From IMG/VR virus record IMGVR_UViG_3300032322_002003, positions 1 through 21,934 of that record: a DNA stretch of 21,934 nucleotides; one strand, written 5' to 3'. The notes under the pieces were generated by a model. It did no database searches, had not been told where the DNA came from, and was given only the letters and a program-made list of their open reading frames with translations. This stretch comes from a virus. Shown here in pieces: positions 6,907 through 12,737 of this stretch (position 1 is the stretch's first letter; the number at the start of each line of letters is the position of its first letter). The position numbers were made by a program, and so were the translations under genes.

Positions 6907-7131
6907 TTATTCATCTCCTCCGTAATTTGTCATTACTTCCCAACATTTTGGGTGAATACCAGACTTAAGTTGTTCTCTTAGTGATTTGTCCAAATCAGGA
7001 AACGCATCTTGAATTAGCATTCCAAAGTTCCACTGAAGGAATCCTACTGAAGGAACCTCAACAAAACCATCCTCTTTACAGATTCCGCACACAGGTGTGT
7101 TTACTACATACACCATATCCTTGACGTCCAT
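6907..7131 (-). CDS. small zinc-binding protein, actinophage HPxCW family
   Basis: 74 aa with C15-x2-C18 and H60-x2-C63 as likely zinc ligands. The central part (GFLQWNFGMLIQDAFPDLD, then LREQLKSGIHPKCW) resembles a widespread small actinophage protein with pattern CxxC...QDAFPxL...REfL.sG..P.CW. The function of that family is not known to me. First gene of the zinc protein-phosphatase-deacetylase operon, with the standard promoter and AACGACGAAAGGA leader (6 nt to ATG). Confidence 0.75.
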   Translation of the reverse strand: MDVKDMVYVVNTPVCGICKEDGFVEVPSVGFLQWNFGMLIQDAFPDLDKSLREQLKSGIHPKCWEVMTNYGGDE

Positions 7132-7158
7132 GATTTGTCCTTTCGTCGTTTAATAAGT

Positions 7159-7171
7159 CTATTATATCAGG
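7159..7171 (-). promoter_or_regulatory. repeated extended -10 promoter
   Basis: CCTGATATAATAG on the minus strand, 4 nt after the Ntn-hydrolase stop codon. It drives the zinc protein, phosphatase and deacetylase genes. Confidence 0.8.
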
Positions 7172-7175
7172 TTTT

Positions 7176-7739
7176 CTAACCCTTCTGAGACATGATAATT
7201 ACTTCTCCACCTGAATACGCATCCCAACGAATTGAAACCTCAATAGCCTTTCGCAGTAGCTTCTCAGCCTCATCTATGTTCTTAGCCTTTTCAGCCTGGA
7301 GAGCTCCAAGAGCTCCAAGAGCGTACTTGCCTCCTGAACCGGCAACGTAGAGTCCACGCTTACATCTTTCCCATGAGTAATCCTCGGCGATGCTGTAAAG
7401 ATTTCCCTTAACCGCAACTATAAAGTTGTTGTCGTTGTATGCTACGTCTCCGTCGTCCTTCATGTCGTAGCCAGCCTTAATAAAAGCCTGCCGCATGCTT
7501 GGTATAAAAACCTTTGTCATGTATTCGTCGGTAGACCTACCGGTGAAACGAGGAGCAGCCCAACCAAACTGAAGTATGTTAATTCCACGAACAGCGCCTG
7601 CACCTGCGATTAACGTAGGTCCGTTCTTAAATGTCTTGCCTGTGACGATCTGCATCATGAAACCAGACTCGTCGCTAGCTTGACTGTCTGCACCAATGGT
7701 GCACCAGCCATCGCCTTGAATGGCCGCAAGAGTAGTCAT
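7176..7739 (-). CDS. Ntn-hydrolase, proteasome beta / HslV-like peptidase
   Basis: 187 aa. Starts M-TTLAAI, so removing Met would expose Thr2 as N-terminal nucleophile; D18 (GADSQAS) and K35 (TGKT) are in place, and VAGSGGKYALGAL matches the GSGG loop of HslV/20S beta subunits. There is no long propeptide. Such enzymes act as rings, usually with an ATPase (HslU, ARC/Mpa); none of those is encoded adjacent. It could self-assemble, process virion proteins or interfere with the host proteasome (inference). ATG follows GGGGGAA. The 64-nt upstream gap has two TATACA words but no consensus cassette. A short AGCTCCAAG tandem near 7300 encodes LGALGAL. Confidence 0.85.
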   Translation of the reverse strand: MTTLAAIQGDGWCTIGADSQASDESGFMMQIVTGKTFKNGPTLIAGAGAVRGINILQFGWAAPRFTGRSTDEYMTKVFIPSMRQAFIKAGYDMKDDGDVAYNDNNFIVAVKGNLYSIAEDYSWERCKRGLYVAGSGGKYALGALGALQAEKAKNIDEAEKLLRKAIEVSIRWDAYSGGEVIIMSQKG

Positions 7740-7803
7740 GGTTCCCCCGTAGAGAAGTCCTCGGTGTATAGGACAACTGTATACTACACGCCTAGGTCAC
7801 GTC

Positions 7804-8136
7804 TTATATTAGGTCTAAGATTCCTACCGGACAGGTCACGTTCGAGGATTCTACCTGACGGGTGACAGGATTTATCCTGGCAAATCTTCCTGTTGGATTA
7901 TCCAAACGAACCACAACCTTCGTGCGGTTCTTTGAAACGATGGTGGCGGTTTCACCTACCATGTACCTAGTTCCTGTTTGCTCGTTAAACTTAACCTTGT
8001 CCCCGATGTTATAGTCGAAGATGGTGCGTTCCTTACGAACTGCCTTTAGGCGTTGGGCAACTGCCTCGTTGATCTTCCCGAGGGAGGAGTCATAGGCACC
8101 GGATGATATATCCGCTAAAAGTGTCTCAATGCTCAT
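7804..8136 (-). CDS. hypothetical protein with SH3/KOW-like barrel
   Basis: 110 aa. Residues 1-40 are helical and charged. Residues 43-95 (YNIGDKVKFNEQTGTRYMVG, then ETATIVSKNRTKVVVRLD) read as alternating beta strands typical of small SH3 or KOW barrels that bind RNA or protein. The name is fold-level only. Its leader is unusual: the 13-nt translation leader forms the loop of an 8-bp hairpin (8136-8164). Confidence 0.7.
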   Translation of the reverse strand: MSIETLLADISSGAYDSSLGKINEAVAQRLKAVRKERTIFDYNIGDKVKFNEQTGTRYMVGETATIVSKNRTKVVVRLDNPTGRFARINPVTRQVESSNVTCPVGILDLI

Positions 8137-8164
8137 AGTACCTTCCTTTCGTCGTTAGGTACTA
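8136..8164 (-). promoter_or_regulatory. hairpin with the 13-nt leader exactly in its loop
   Basis: On the minus strand TAGTACCT (8164-8157) and AGGTACTA (8143-8136) are perfectly complementary. The loop is exactly AACGACGAAAGGA (8156-8144), and the last stem base is the A of the start codon. The ribosome-binding site would be displayed in the loop while the AUG edge is paired, so translation could be controlled by stem melting. Confidence 0.65.
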
Positions 8165-8174
8165 TTATATCAGG
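8162..8174 (-). promoter_or_regulatory. repeated extended -10 promoter
   Basis: CCTGATATAATAG ends within the leader hairpin stem; it lies directly after the stop codon of the gene at 8175-8420. Confidence 0.8.
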
Positions 8175-8420
8175 TTAGGAGTCAACCTCTGCTCTAAAAT
8201 ACTGGATTCCCTCTTCTTTTTGAACCTCATCCTGGGTCCAAGGTAGACGGGTACGACTTAAGTCACCTAGGCTGTTGGCAAACAACACGGCAGTCTTCTT
8301 TGCCGCACCTAACGAGGTGTGAGCCGCATAGCGAGTTTCACCGGACGCTAAGTCCTTAACTGTTACCAGCCATGCTGCCTGTGGTGCCTTGTTTTTTAAT
8401 AGGGTTGCTACTATACTCAT
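8175..8420 (-). CDS. hypothetical protein, 81 aa
   Basis: Basic N-terminus, a strand-rich middle (AAWLVTVKDLASGETRYAAHTS) and a helix (GAAKKTAVLFANSLG), then an acidic end. No recognised domain. ATG lies 4 nt after the preceding gene's stop, within AGAGAG-type spacing, so it belongs to the unit started at 8904-8917. Confidence 0.65.
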   Translation of the reverse strand: MSIVATLLKNKAPQAAWLVTVKDLASGETRYAAHTSLGAAKKTAVLFANSLGDLSRTRLPWTQDEVQKEEGIQYFRAEVDS

Positions 8421-8424
8421 TAAC

Positions 8425-8646
8425 TTACTCTCTTTCTACTTCGATTGTGTACATATGATTACAAAGTTTACAAGTTACCTCTTGACTGATGTTTCCCCAG
8501 TCATCGGTATGAAAATCTTCATTCCACACGCTAAGGCAGGTTTGCCCATCAACACAGTCATTGCATCGTTCTTTACATACGATCTCTAAAGTTACTTCCT
8601 CAGAGTAGATGCCTGAGCCCATCATTGAGCCTGCGTAATAGCTCAT
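8425..8646 (-). CDS. small Cys-rich zinc-binding protein
   Basis: 73 aa with C24, C28, C31, C37, then C59-x2-C62. The six Cys residues suggest one or two structural zinc sites. The C-terminal CKLCNHMYTIEVE resembles a zinc-ribbon knuckle. Middle gene of a three-gene run (8649-8885, 8425-8646, 8175-8420) with 2-4 nt gaps. Function unknown. Confidence 0.7.
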   Translation of the reverse strand: MSYYAGSMMGSGIYSEEVTLEIVCKERCNDCVDGQTCLSVWNEDFHTDDWGNISQEVTCKLCNHMYTIEVERE

Positions 8647-8648
8647 CT

Positions 8649-8885
8649 TTACTTTACCAGTTTTGGGTGGTAGCCGTCCTTGATGTCATTTTCAACATGC
8701 TGAACAGCCATGCTAAAACCTGCACCATTTTTGTTGTACCAATGATTTAAGTCACGTTCTCCGCAGCTTACGCCATCTTCAATTATCTCATAGGTGTTAT
8801 CCGCATATGCCTTAATCACGTATGAACCATCTGAGTTTGACCACTCCTTAATCAAAGTGTGATCTACATTAATTAACTTTGTCAT
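8649..8885 (-). CDS. hypothetical protein, 78 aa
   Basis: Begins MTKLINVDHTLIKEW and shows beta-type alternation (SDGSYVIKAYADNTYEIIEDG), then a helical C-terminus. No family recognised. ATG lies 5 nt after AACGACGAAAGGA. Here the -10 box and leader are nearly fused (TATAAT-TAA-AACGACG), giving the shortest predicted 5' UTR of the set. Confidence 0.7.
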   Translation of the reverse strand: MTKLINVDHTLIKEWSNSDGSYVIKAYADNTYEIIEDGVSCGERDLNHWYNKNGAGFSMAVQHVENDIKDGYHPKLVK

Positions 8886-8903
8886 TACTATCCTTTCGTC
8901 GTT

Positions 8904-8917
8904 TTAATTATATCAGG
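8904..8917 (-). promoter_or_regulatory. repeated extended -10 promoter
   Basis: CCTGATATAATTAA immediately followed by AACGACGAAAGGA. It lies 3 nt downstream of a perfect 8-bp hairpin. Confidence 0.85.
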
Positions 8918-8920
8918 TAG

Positions 8921-8944
8921 GGCGCCTACTTCTCCTTAGGCGCC
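8921..8944 (-). terminator. hairpin before promoter, possible terminator
   Basis: GGCGCCTA and TAGGCGCC form a perfect 8-bp stem with an 8-nt loop between the stop of the 96-aa basic protein gene and the next promoter. There is no T-run, so it may terminate inefficiently or protect RNA 3' ends. Each arm also contains the palindrome GGCGCC. Confidence 0.5.
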
Positions 8945-8960
8945 ATACCCGAGTTTTAAC

Positions 8961-9251
8961 TTACTTTGTTTTTGGGAACTTTTTAGTTCCCTTACGAAAT
9001 TGGCTCATAAAGCGAGAAGCCTCCTTCGTAGAAGCTACCTGGAGTTTCTCACCTGTTGAGGTGTTAAACACTAGGTAGTGTGAGCTATTCACCGCACGTA
9101 ATACAGCAAGTGTTTTACGCTTGCGGAAGTACGCTGGTGTATAACCTGTTGGTAGCTTAACTCCACGTGACAAAGGGGGAAGAGTTTCTACTCGAGTCCC
9201 TGGCTTTGTTCGCGCAGGTTTGGCTACGGGCTTGGCAGTTTTTGTTGCCAT
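8961..9251 (-). CDS. basic hypothetical protein, 96 aa
   Basis: I place the start at ATG 9251, 5 nt after GAAAGGA. An in-frame ATG at 9284 lies inside the leader motif and would put the ribosome-binding site in the coding region. The first about 25 residues are Lys/Ala/Pro-rich and look disordered (TKTAKPVAKPARTKPGTR). Residues 40-80 are strand-like (LAVLRAVNSSHYLVFNTSTG). The end is basic. It may bind nucleic acid by charge; no domain recognised. Confidence 0.7.
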   Translation of the reverse strand: MATKTAKPVAKPARTKPGTRVETLPPLSRGVKLPTGYTPAYFRKRKTLAVLRAVNSSHYLVFNTSTGEKLQVASTKEASRFMSQFRKGTKKFPKTK

Positions 9252-9288
9252 GCTCGTCCTTTCGTCATTGCTGGCGGTTGCCAACTCT

Positions 9289-9302
9289 TTAATTATATTA
9301 GG
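9289..9302 (-). promoter_or_regulatory. repeated extended -10 promoter (variant)
   Basis: CCTAATATAATTAA: the G of the TG extension is A here, so it may be weaker. The leader also contains a 6-bp hairpin GTTGGC-AACC-GCCAGC before the AATGACGAAAGGA leader. Confidence 0.7.
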
Positions 9303-9325
9303 TAGTTGGAGTTCTGTACAACGGA

Positions 9326-9514
9326 TTAATTGTAGGCAAAGTCACTGCAGGGAGGAAGGGCATGGGTACGCCAGTCCCTAGTTATTCTGTCAAGAAGATC
9401 TTTGTACTCAGGATTCTTTGCTCCAAGTTCAACAAGAGCGGCAAGGTCCATCAATGTATCAACGTGACTTTGCTTGTGCTCGTCGGGAGTCTGAGAACAG
9501 TATTGGCAACTCAA
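9326..9514 (-). CDS. small CxxC protein, 62 aa
   Basis: TTG start at 9514 overlaps the upstream stop as TTGA, typical of coupled translation. C3-x2-C6 (SCQYCSQTPDEH) with H13 and H17 nearby could bind zinc. The remainder is an acidic helix (VDTLMDLAALVELGA) and DWRTHALPPC. No family recognised. Confidence 0.6.
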   Translation of the reverse strand: MSCQYCSQTPDEHKQSHVDTLMDLAALVELGAKNPEYKDLLDRITRDWRTHALPPCSDFAYN

Positions 9515-9825
9515 GATAGAACCTTGAAGTTAGGGTGCATTGCTTCTTTGATCAGTGAGACTACGTCTCTTGATTTTCCTCCGATGTGATACTCACAGAT
9601 CTCATTCATTCCTGGAGTTCCATCCTCGTATCTTTTCCAATCATAGATCGTTGCGATCTCTCCATTGTCAAATTGAACTATCCACTCGAGGGTGACCTTA
9701 TCGGTATCCTCGTCAAAGCGAATTGGTTCTCCAAATGTGTCGATTAGATCACTTTGGGTAGTAGTGATGTATCCTTGAAGTGATGTGCCTGACGCGTTAA
9801 TGTCATGACTCGCATAAAATTCCAT
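9511..9825 (-). CDS. hypothetical protein, 104 aa
   Basis: I prefer ATG 9825 (MEFYASHD), 5 nt after GAAAGGA; ATG 9831 overlaps the ribosome-binding site itself. Sequence features: ITTTQSDLIDTFGEP, VTLEWIVQFDNGEIATIYDW and CEYHIGGKSRDVVSLI. This resembles small phage proteins with a mixed alpha/beta fold that sense or bind ligands, but I cannot name the family. Co-transcribed with the CxxC protein at 9326-9514. Confidence 0.7.
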   Translation of the reverse strand: MEFYASHDINASGTSLQGYITTTQSDLIDTFGEPIRFDEDTDKVTLEWIVQFDNGEIATIYDWKRYEDGTPGMNEICEYHIGGKSRDVVSLIKEAMHPNFKVLS

Positions 9826-9846
9826 GTTCATCCTTTCGTCGTTTGT

Positions 9847-9860
9847 TTAATTATATCAGG
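9847..9860 (-). promoter_or_regulatory. repeated extended -10 promoter overlapping a stop codon
   Basis: CCTGATATAATTAA whose TGA is the stop codon of the 43-aa gene upstream. It drives the genes at 9511-9825 and 9326-9514. Confidence 0.85.
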
Positions 9861-9987
9861 AAACGTACGCTGATAGAACCTGTTCCCAGGATTGATCCTT
9901 AATTTTTTTCTGAAGGTTTTTGTTTCCCTCAAGAGCGATAAGAATAAGTTGTAGCTCTTCCTCGCTGACCTTTACGTTGTAGTCCAT
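9856..9987 (-). CDS. hypothetical protein, 43 aa
   Basis: ATG at 9987 follows AGAGGGGGAAATT and has its own -10 box at 10011-10024. The peptide begins MDYNVKVSEEELQLILIALEG, an amphipathic helix, followed by NKNLQKKIKDQSWEQVL. It is probably a small helical binding protein. The TGA stop is part of the next promoter. Confidence 0.65.
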   Translation of the reverse strand: MDYNVKVSEEELQLILIALEGNKNLQKKIKDQSWEQVLSAYVS

Positions 9988-10010
9988 AATTTCCCCCTCT
10001 GTTGTTAGGG

Positions 10011-10024
10011 TTAATTATATCAGG
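10011..10024 (-). promoter_or_regulatory. repeated extended -10 promoter overlapping a stop codon
   Basis: CCTGATATAATTAA; its TGA is the stop codon of the zinc protein gene at 10020-10232. It serves the 43-aa gene. Confidence 0.85.
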
Positions 10025-10232
10025 ACTTTGGAGTCTTTAGCTCCAGTTCAATAAATTCCTTTGCCCATCTGGTAAGCCCAGCCTCATGGTGGGTCTTGTG
10101 GTGGCCGCACATAAATAACTCACCGGAGTCTCCAACGATCTTCCAGGTGGCACGGGCGACTCTACACGAGTCACATTGAACCCACTCGGTAAACGACGGA
10201 TCCTTTACATCAGGTTGTACGGCTGTTTCCAT
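10020..10232 (-). CDS. DUF7455-like zinc-ribbon protein
   Basis: 70 aa. C20-x2-C23 and C42-x-H44/H45 with the spacing and GELFMCGHH core seen in DUF7455-type proteins common in Actinobacteria and their phages (pattern CDxC...A...GELxFCxHH). It probably binds one zinc; the family's function is unknown. ATG has only a weak ribosome-binding site and lies 9 nt after the gene at 10242-10523, so it is likely translated from that transcript. Confidence 0.75.
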   Translation of the reverse strand: METAVQPDVKDPSFTEWVQCDSCRVARATWKIVGDSGELFMCGHHKTHHEAGLTRWAKEFIELELKTPKS

Positions 10233-10241
10233 GGGCTAATC

Positions 10242-10523
10242 TTAATCTTGTTCTTCGTTTGTGTCTTCATCAAAAAGCTCAGGACGCAGTGCGGAATCAT
10301 ACATGTCACCGCGAAACGAGTTTGAACCGAATGAGATGTCCTCCTCCATTAACTTATTCAAGGACAGGACGGCGGTGTTTCCTTCACCAGGAAACATGAC
10401 GACTAACTTTGTGTCGCCATCATTTGGATCATCAACCAACGCAACGTGAAATCCAATTCCACCAACGCCGTTGCGATGATAGTCTGAATCAACTATCTGT
10501 AATAGGTTTGGATCAAACTTCAT
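10242..10523 (-). CDS. hypothetical protein, 93 aa
   Basis: Acidic protein with GGIGFHVALVDD and KLVVMFPGEGNTAVLSLNKL, likely a small beta-rich domain, and an acidic tail (DEDTNEEQD). No family recognised. ATG is preceded by GGAAAGGA and overlaps the stop of the 52-aa gene (ATGA), indicating coupled translation. Confidence 0.65.
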   Translation of the reverse strand: MKFDPNLLQIVDSDYHRNGVGGIGFHVALVDDPNDGDTKLVVMFPGEGNTAVLSLNKLMEEDISFGSNSFRGDMYDSALRPELFDEDTNEEQD

Positions 10524-10678
10524 GATGTCTTCCTTTCCGGTCTCCTCTGACTAATCTCTAGCTTGGATATATCGTATCCGTTTTTCTTTATCCATGCCTT
10601 TGCCGTATCGATATCTAGGAACTGTCCTAGCCACCTGTCTCCATCAAACACATTTACAAGATCGTATAAGGTACTCAC
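10520..10678 (-). CDS. hypothetical protein, 52 aa
   Basis: GTG start at 10678 overlaps the stop of the sigma-like gene (GTGA), and its own stop overlaps the next ATG (ATGA). This double coupling supports a gene too short for routine calling. It encodes STLYDLVNVFDGDRWLGQF, LDIDTAKAWIKKNGYDI and a basic tail. It is probably a small accessory protein of the HTH protein upstream; no family recognised. Confidence 0.7.
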   Translation of the reverse strand: MSTLYDLVNVFDGDRWLGQFLDIDTAKAWIKKNGYDISKLEISQRRPERKTS

Positions 10679-11289
10679 TTTGAAAACCTGTTCTCCGTGC
10701 GAACCTTAGTGTAGCACTTACTTGTACCGTTGGTCTCTAGGTACCCATAGCGAACAAGTCTAAATCGCAAGGCTCCGTGGGTTACCCCTAGACGTTTGGC
10801 AAGACGGTACAGAGGTACTCCCTCGACGGTGTGTGCGTAGTTAAGTAAACGTGTGTATTCCTCAGCGGCCTCACGACCAAGGGGTCTATTCCACCTTACT
10901 TTCTCGGCAAGAGGTTGTAGCTCAAGAAGACGAGTTAATGTTTCCGGTGAAGGCTCCGCGTACACGACTATCTCCTCCTCAACGATTCTTGTTGGAACAT
11001 CAGGAACAGGATATGACCCTGGGTTAGAAAGAATTGTTATCGCGTCAAGTGGCTTAGCCTTGCTCTCAAGTTGACGAATACGCTCGCGTGTAAGATCAAG
11101 AGCTTGCCCTACTGATTCAAGTGTCCAACCCTTCATGCGAAGAGTATAGATGTACGCATCGCGCAGGTGCAACTGACTCTTTGGGAACAGGTGCAATGCG
11201 ACCACAACTTCTGGCGGAAGTGTTAGTCCCTGCCTCTGGTTCACCTGTCTCTTTACAATTTTCTTGTTTACAGTTCTTTTATAGGTCAT
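10675..11289 (-). CDS. sigma-region-4-like HTH protein
   Basis: 204 aa. Residues 45-78 (YIYTLRMKGWTLESVGQALD, then LTRERIRQLESKAK) match sigma-70 region 4.2, including the T-x-E-R-x-R-Q-x-E-x-K-A signature that contacts -35 DNA. A second HTH lies at 157-183 (GVPLYRLAKRLGVTHGALRFRL). There is no region 2 for -10 binding, so it is not a complete sigma factor. It may be a transcription regulator, co-sigma or appropriator. In a phage whose promoters lack -35 boxes it is an attractive regulator candidate (inference). The ribosome-binding site is weak (GGAAA). Confidence 0.75.
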   Translation of the reverse strand: MTYKRTVNKKIVKRQVNQRQGLTLPPEVVVALHLFPKSQLHLRDAYIYTLRMKGWTLESVGQALDLTRERIRQLESKAKPLDAITILSNPGSYPVPDVPTRIVEEEIVVYAEPSPETLTRLLELQPLAEKVRWNRPLGREAAEEYTRLLNYAHTVEGVPLYRLAKRLGVTHGALRFRLVRYGYLETNGTSKCYTKVRTENRFSK

Positions 11290-11299
11290 AGGTTTCCAA

Positions 11300-11491
11300 T
11301 TAGTTGCTGTTATGATTTAAGAACTCGGTTATAGCATCAGTTATCACATCATTGATCTCTTCTGATAAAAGATCAATCTGCTCGTTTGTGAATGTTTGTA
11401 GATCATCTCCACCGTAGGTCGTCATTTCCTCTAGGTCCTCTACTGTTAGGACGTATTTTACGATCTCGTGGTTCTGTGGGTACTTGTCCAT
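11300..11491 (-). CDS. acidic hypothetical protein, 63 aa
   Basis: Strongly acidic, mostly helical C-terminal half (NEQIDLLSEEINDVITDAI). Small acidic phage proteins sometimes mimic DNA or bind host regulators, but nothing here proves that. ATG lies 5 nt after AACGACGAAAGGA. First gene of a unit that continues into the sigma-like protein. Confidence 0.7.
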   Translation of the reverse strand: MDKYPQNHEIVKYVLTVEDLEEMTTYGGDDLQTFTNEQIDLLSEEINDVITDAITEFLNHNSN

Positions 11492-11515
11492 TTTTGTCCT
11501 TTCGTCGTTATAGGG

Positions 11516-11529
11516 TTAATTATATCAGG
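11516..11529 (-). promoter_or_regulatory. repeated extended -10 promoter
   Basis: CCTGATATAATTAA followed by CCCTAT and AACGACGAAAGGA. It probably drives the acidic protein, the sigma-like protein and the four genes after it to 9856. Confidence 0.85.
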
Positions 11530-11555
11530 TTTTATTCCATAAAGTAAAATATAGG

Positions 11556-11738
11556 CTATTCCCAATCAGTGAGGTATACAGCCTCAAAGTCAGTTAGTGG
11601 ACGCTTTAACCCAACGGAGGCCATGCGAAGCATCCGGTCAACGTCCGAGCGCTTACGCGCTCTAAACTTTGTAATCCGTTCTCCGGTATGGACGTCCTTA
11701 ATTTCCCAGATGCCAGCCGCAAGCTTAGAGTTCGACAA
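11556..11738 (-). CDS. hypothetical protein, 60 aa
   Basis: I choose TTG 11738, 8 nt after GAGGGCGG, giving 14 nt of overlap with the DUF3846 gene. ATG 11768 (70 aa) is the alternative; the 94-aa version would overlap far too much. Sequence: LAAGIWEIKDVHTGERITKFRA, then RKRSDVDRMLRMA. A short beta-hairpin plus basic helix; possibly nucleic-acid binding. No family recognised. Confidence 0.6.
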   Translation of the reverse strand: MSNSKLAAGIWEIKDVHTGERITKFRARKRSDVDRMLRMASVGLKRPLTDFEAVYLTDWE

Positions 11739-12093
11739 GTTTGAATCCGCCCTCAAGAGCGTTGACATAACTTGAGCATAACTTCTTAATGTTGTTTGCG
11801 TCATCCTCAAGTAGAGAGGTAGTGTTACCTTCCTCATCACAGCCGCCGGTGAATATCACGTTGCCGACGATAACGTCGGTCTCGCCGAAGTAGCGCGTCC
11901 ACATTGCGGTAGCAACCGGATTGACAGGTAAGCCTATTAGCTTGCCTTCCTCGTTGCACCACATGGTTAGGCTAGGTGTAAGGTCAACAGCTTGGATAAG
12001 TCCACCCACCGCATCCTGAAGAGTCTCAAGTTCGGTGTCCTCGATTGCACTGTTGAATGAACAGTCAGTTAATACCTGTAATGTGCTTGTCAT
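11725..12093 (-). CDS. DUF3846-family protein
   Basis: 122 aa. The core VGGLIQAVDL, LTMWCNEEGKLIGLPVNPVA and GETDVIVGNVIFTG matches DUF3846, a small domain common in phages and mobile elements of Firmicutes and Actinobacteria (pattern GG.ie.v.l...v..NEegkl.glp.N..a). Molecular function is unknown. ATG follows GGAGAGGAATAAC, 1 nt after the previous stop, in the operon begun at 12527-12540. Confidence 0.85.
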   Translation of the reverse strand: MTSTLQVLTDCSFNSAIEDTELETLQDAVGGLIQAVDLTPSLTMWCNEEGKLIGLPVNPVATAMWTRYFGETDVIVGNVIFTGGCDEEGNTTSLLEDDANNIKKLCSSYVNALEGGFKLVEL

Positions 12094-12094
12094 G

Positions 12095-12322
12095 TTATTC
12101 CTCTCCTACTATTTCACTTGCCCTATTTAGGCAGTGCACTACCTCAAATTCTTCCATTGAAACTTCACCGTTGTCGAAGACATTAACTGCCATCTCCCAG
12201 TGAGCATCTGGAATTTCCTTGTTTAGGTTTCCCTCAACGTGCTCCTTTGTGAACCACTGAATCATTAAGTCTGAATCTGGGTTTTCATCTGATAAAAGTT
12301 GGATTGCTCTTGAAACCTTCAT
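12095..12322 (-). CDS. hypothetical protein, 75 aa
   Basis: Contains a helical N-terminus (SRAIQLLSDENPDSDLMIQWF) and MAVNVFDNGEVSMEEFEVVHCLN. Acidic. ATG overlaps the preceding stop (ATGA) and has GGAGG upstream inside that gene. No family recognised, though the opening is reminiscent of short phage proteins starting KVSxAIxxL. Confidence 0.65.
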   Translation of the reverse strand: MKVSRAIQLLSDENPDSDLMIQWFTKEHVEGNLNKEIPDAHWEMAVNVFDNGEVSMEEFEVVHCLNRASEIVGEE

Positions 12323-12501
12323 ACTGCTACCTCCGCATCAGGGAACCACTTCAACATAGTTTGAAGAAGGTGGTCATAGTCACCTGAGGTCATCTCAGCG
12401 GTAAATGCCGCAACCTCGTTGTCGCGTCCTAGCTTCTCTAGCTCGCGTCGCCCTGCGCCAATTATGGCGAAGGCATTTCCATCGGTAAGTTTGATTGCCA
12501 T
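12319..12501 (-). CDS. hypothetical protein, 60 aa
   Basis: ATG 12501, 6 nt after GGAAGGA, is preferred. A further in-frame ATG at 12519 lies within the leader itself. The sequence reads as helices (AFAIIGAGRRELEKLG; VAAFTAEMTSGDYDHLLQTM) and a short end WFPDAEVAV. First gene of the unit leading to the DUF3846 protein. Function unknown. Confidence 0.7.
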   Translation of the reverse strand: MAIKLTDGNAFAIIGAGRRELEKLGRDNEVAAFTAEMTSGDYDHLLQTMLKWFPDAEVAV

Positions 12502-12526
12502 GTGTTTTCCTTCCGTCATTATAAGG

Positions 12527-12540
12527 TTAATTATATCAGG
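12527..12540 (-). promoter_or_regulatory. repeated extended -10 promoter
   Basis: CCTGATATAATTAA beginning directly at the end of the gene at 12541-12735. It drives at least the three coupled genes to 11725. Confidence 0.85.
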
Positions 12541-12735
12541 TTATGAGTTAATAAGCTTGATTAGGTCCTCATAAAGTTCTTGGACCTGAATTCCATTTTC
12601 CATAATTACATCCTCGAACTTATCGTTGTCCGGTGATTCGTCCGCAGGACAGTCCTCCGGCCGCATGATGTATAGCACATCGCCTGGGTTAAACTCCCAC
12701 CAGTCTCCATTTTCATTGGCAATATACAGACTCAT
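12541..12735 (-). CDS. acidic hypothetical protein, 64 aa
   Basis: Begins MSLYIANENGDWWEFNPGDVLYI and is very acidic in the middle (PADESPDNDKFEDV), ending in a helix. No family recognised. GGTAGG lies 5 nt before ATG, within the end of the previous gene. Last gene of the unit started at 12998-13011. Confidence 0.65.
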   Translation of the reverse strand: MSLYIANENGDWWEFNPGDVLYIMRPEDCPADESPDNDKFEDVIMENGIQVQELYEDLIKLINS

Positions 12736-12737
12736 GA

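Noticed and set aside
7300-7322. Short AGCTCCAAG tandem as a regulatory repeat
   Set aside because: It is in frame and encodes the LGALGAL segment of the Ntn-hydrolase; no sign of function at DNA level.
7804-7816. Further promoter copy (CCTAATATAAG) at the end of the SH3-like gene
   Set aside because: It lacks both TG and an intact TATAAT and has no leader motif downstream; probably chance or a relic.
11739-11840. N-terminal extension of the 60-aa gene to give 94 aa
   Set aside because: It would overlap the DUF3846 gene by more than 110 bp, while starts at 11738 or 11768 have better context.
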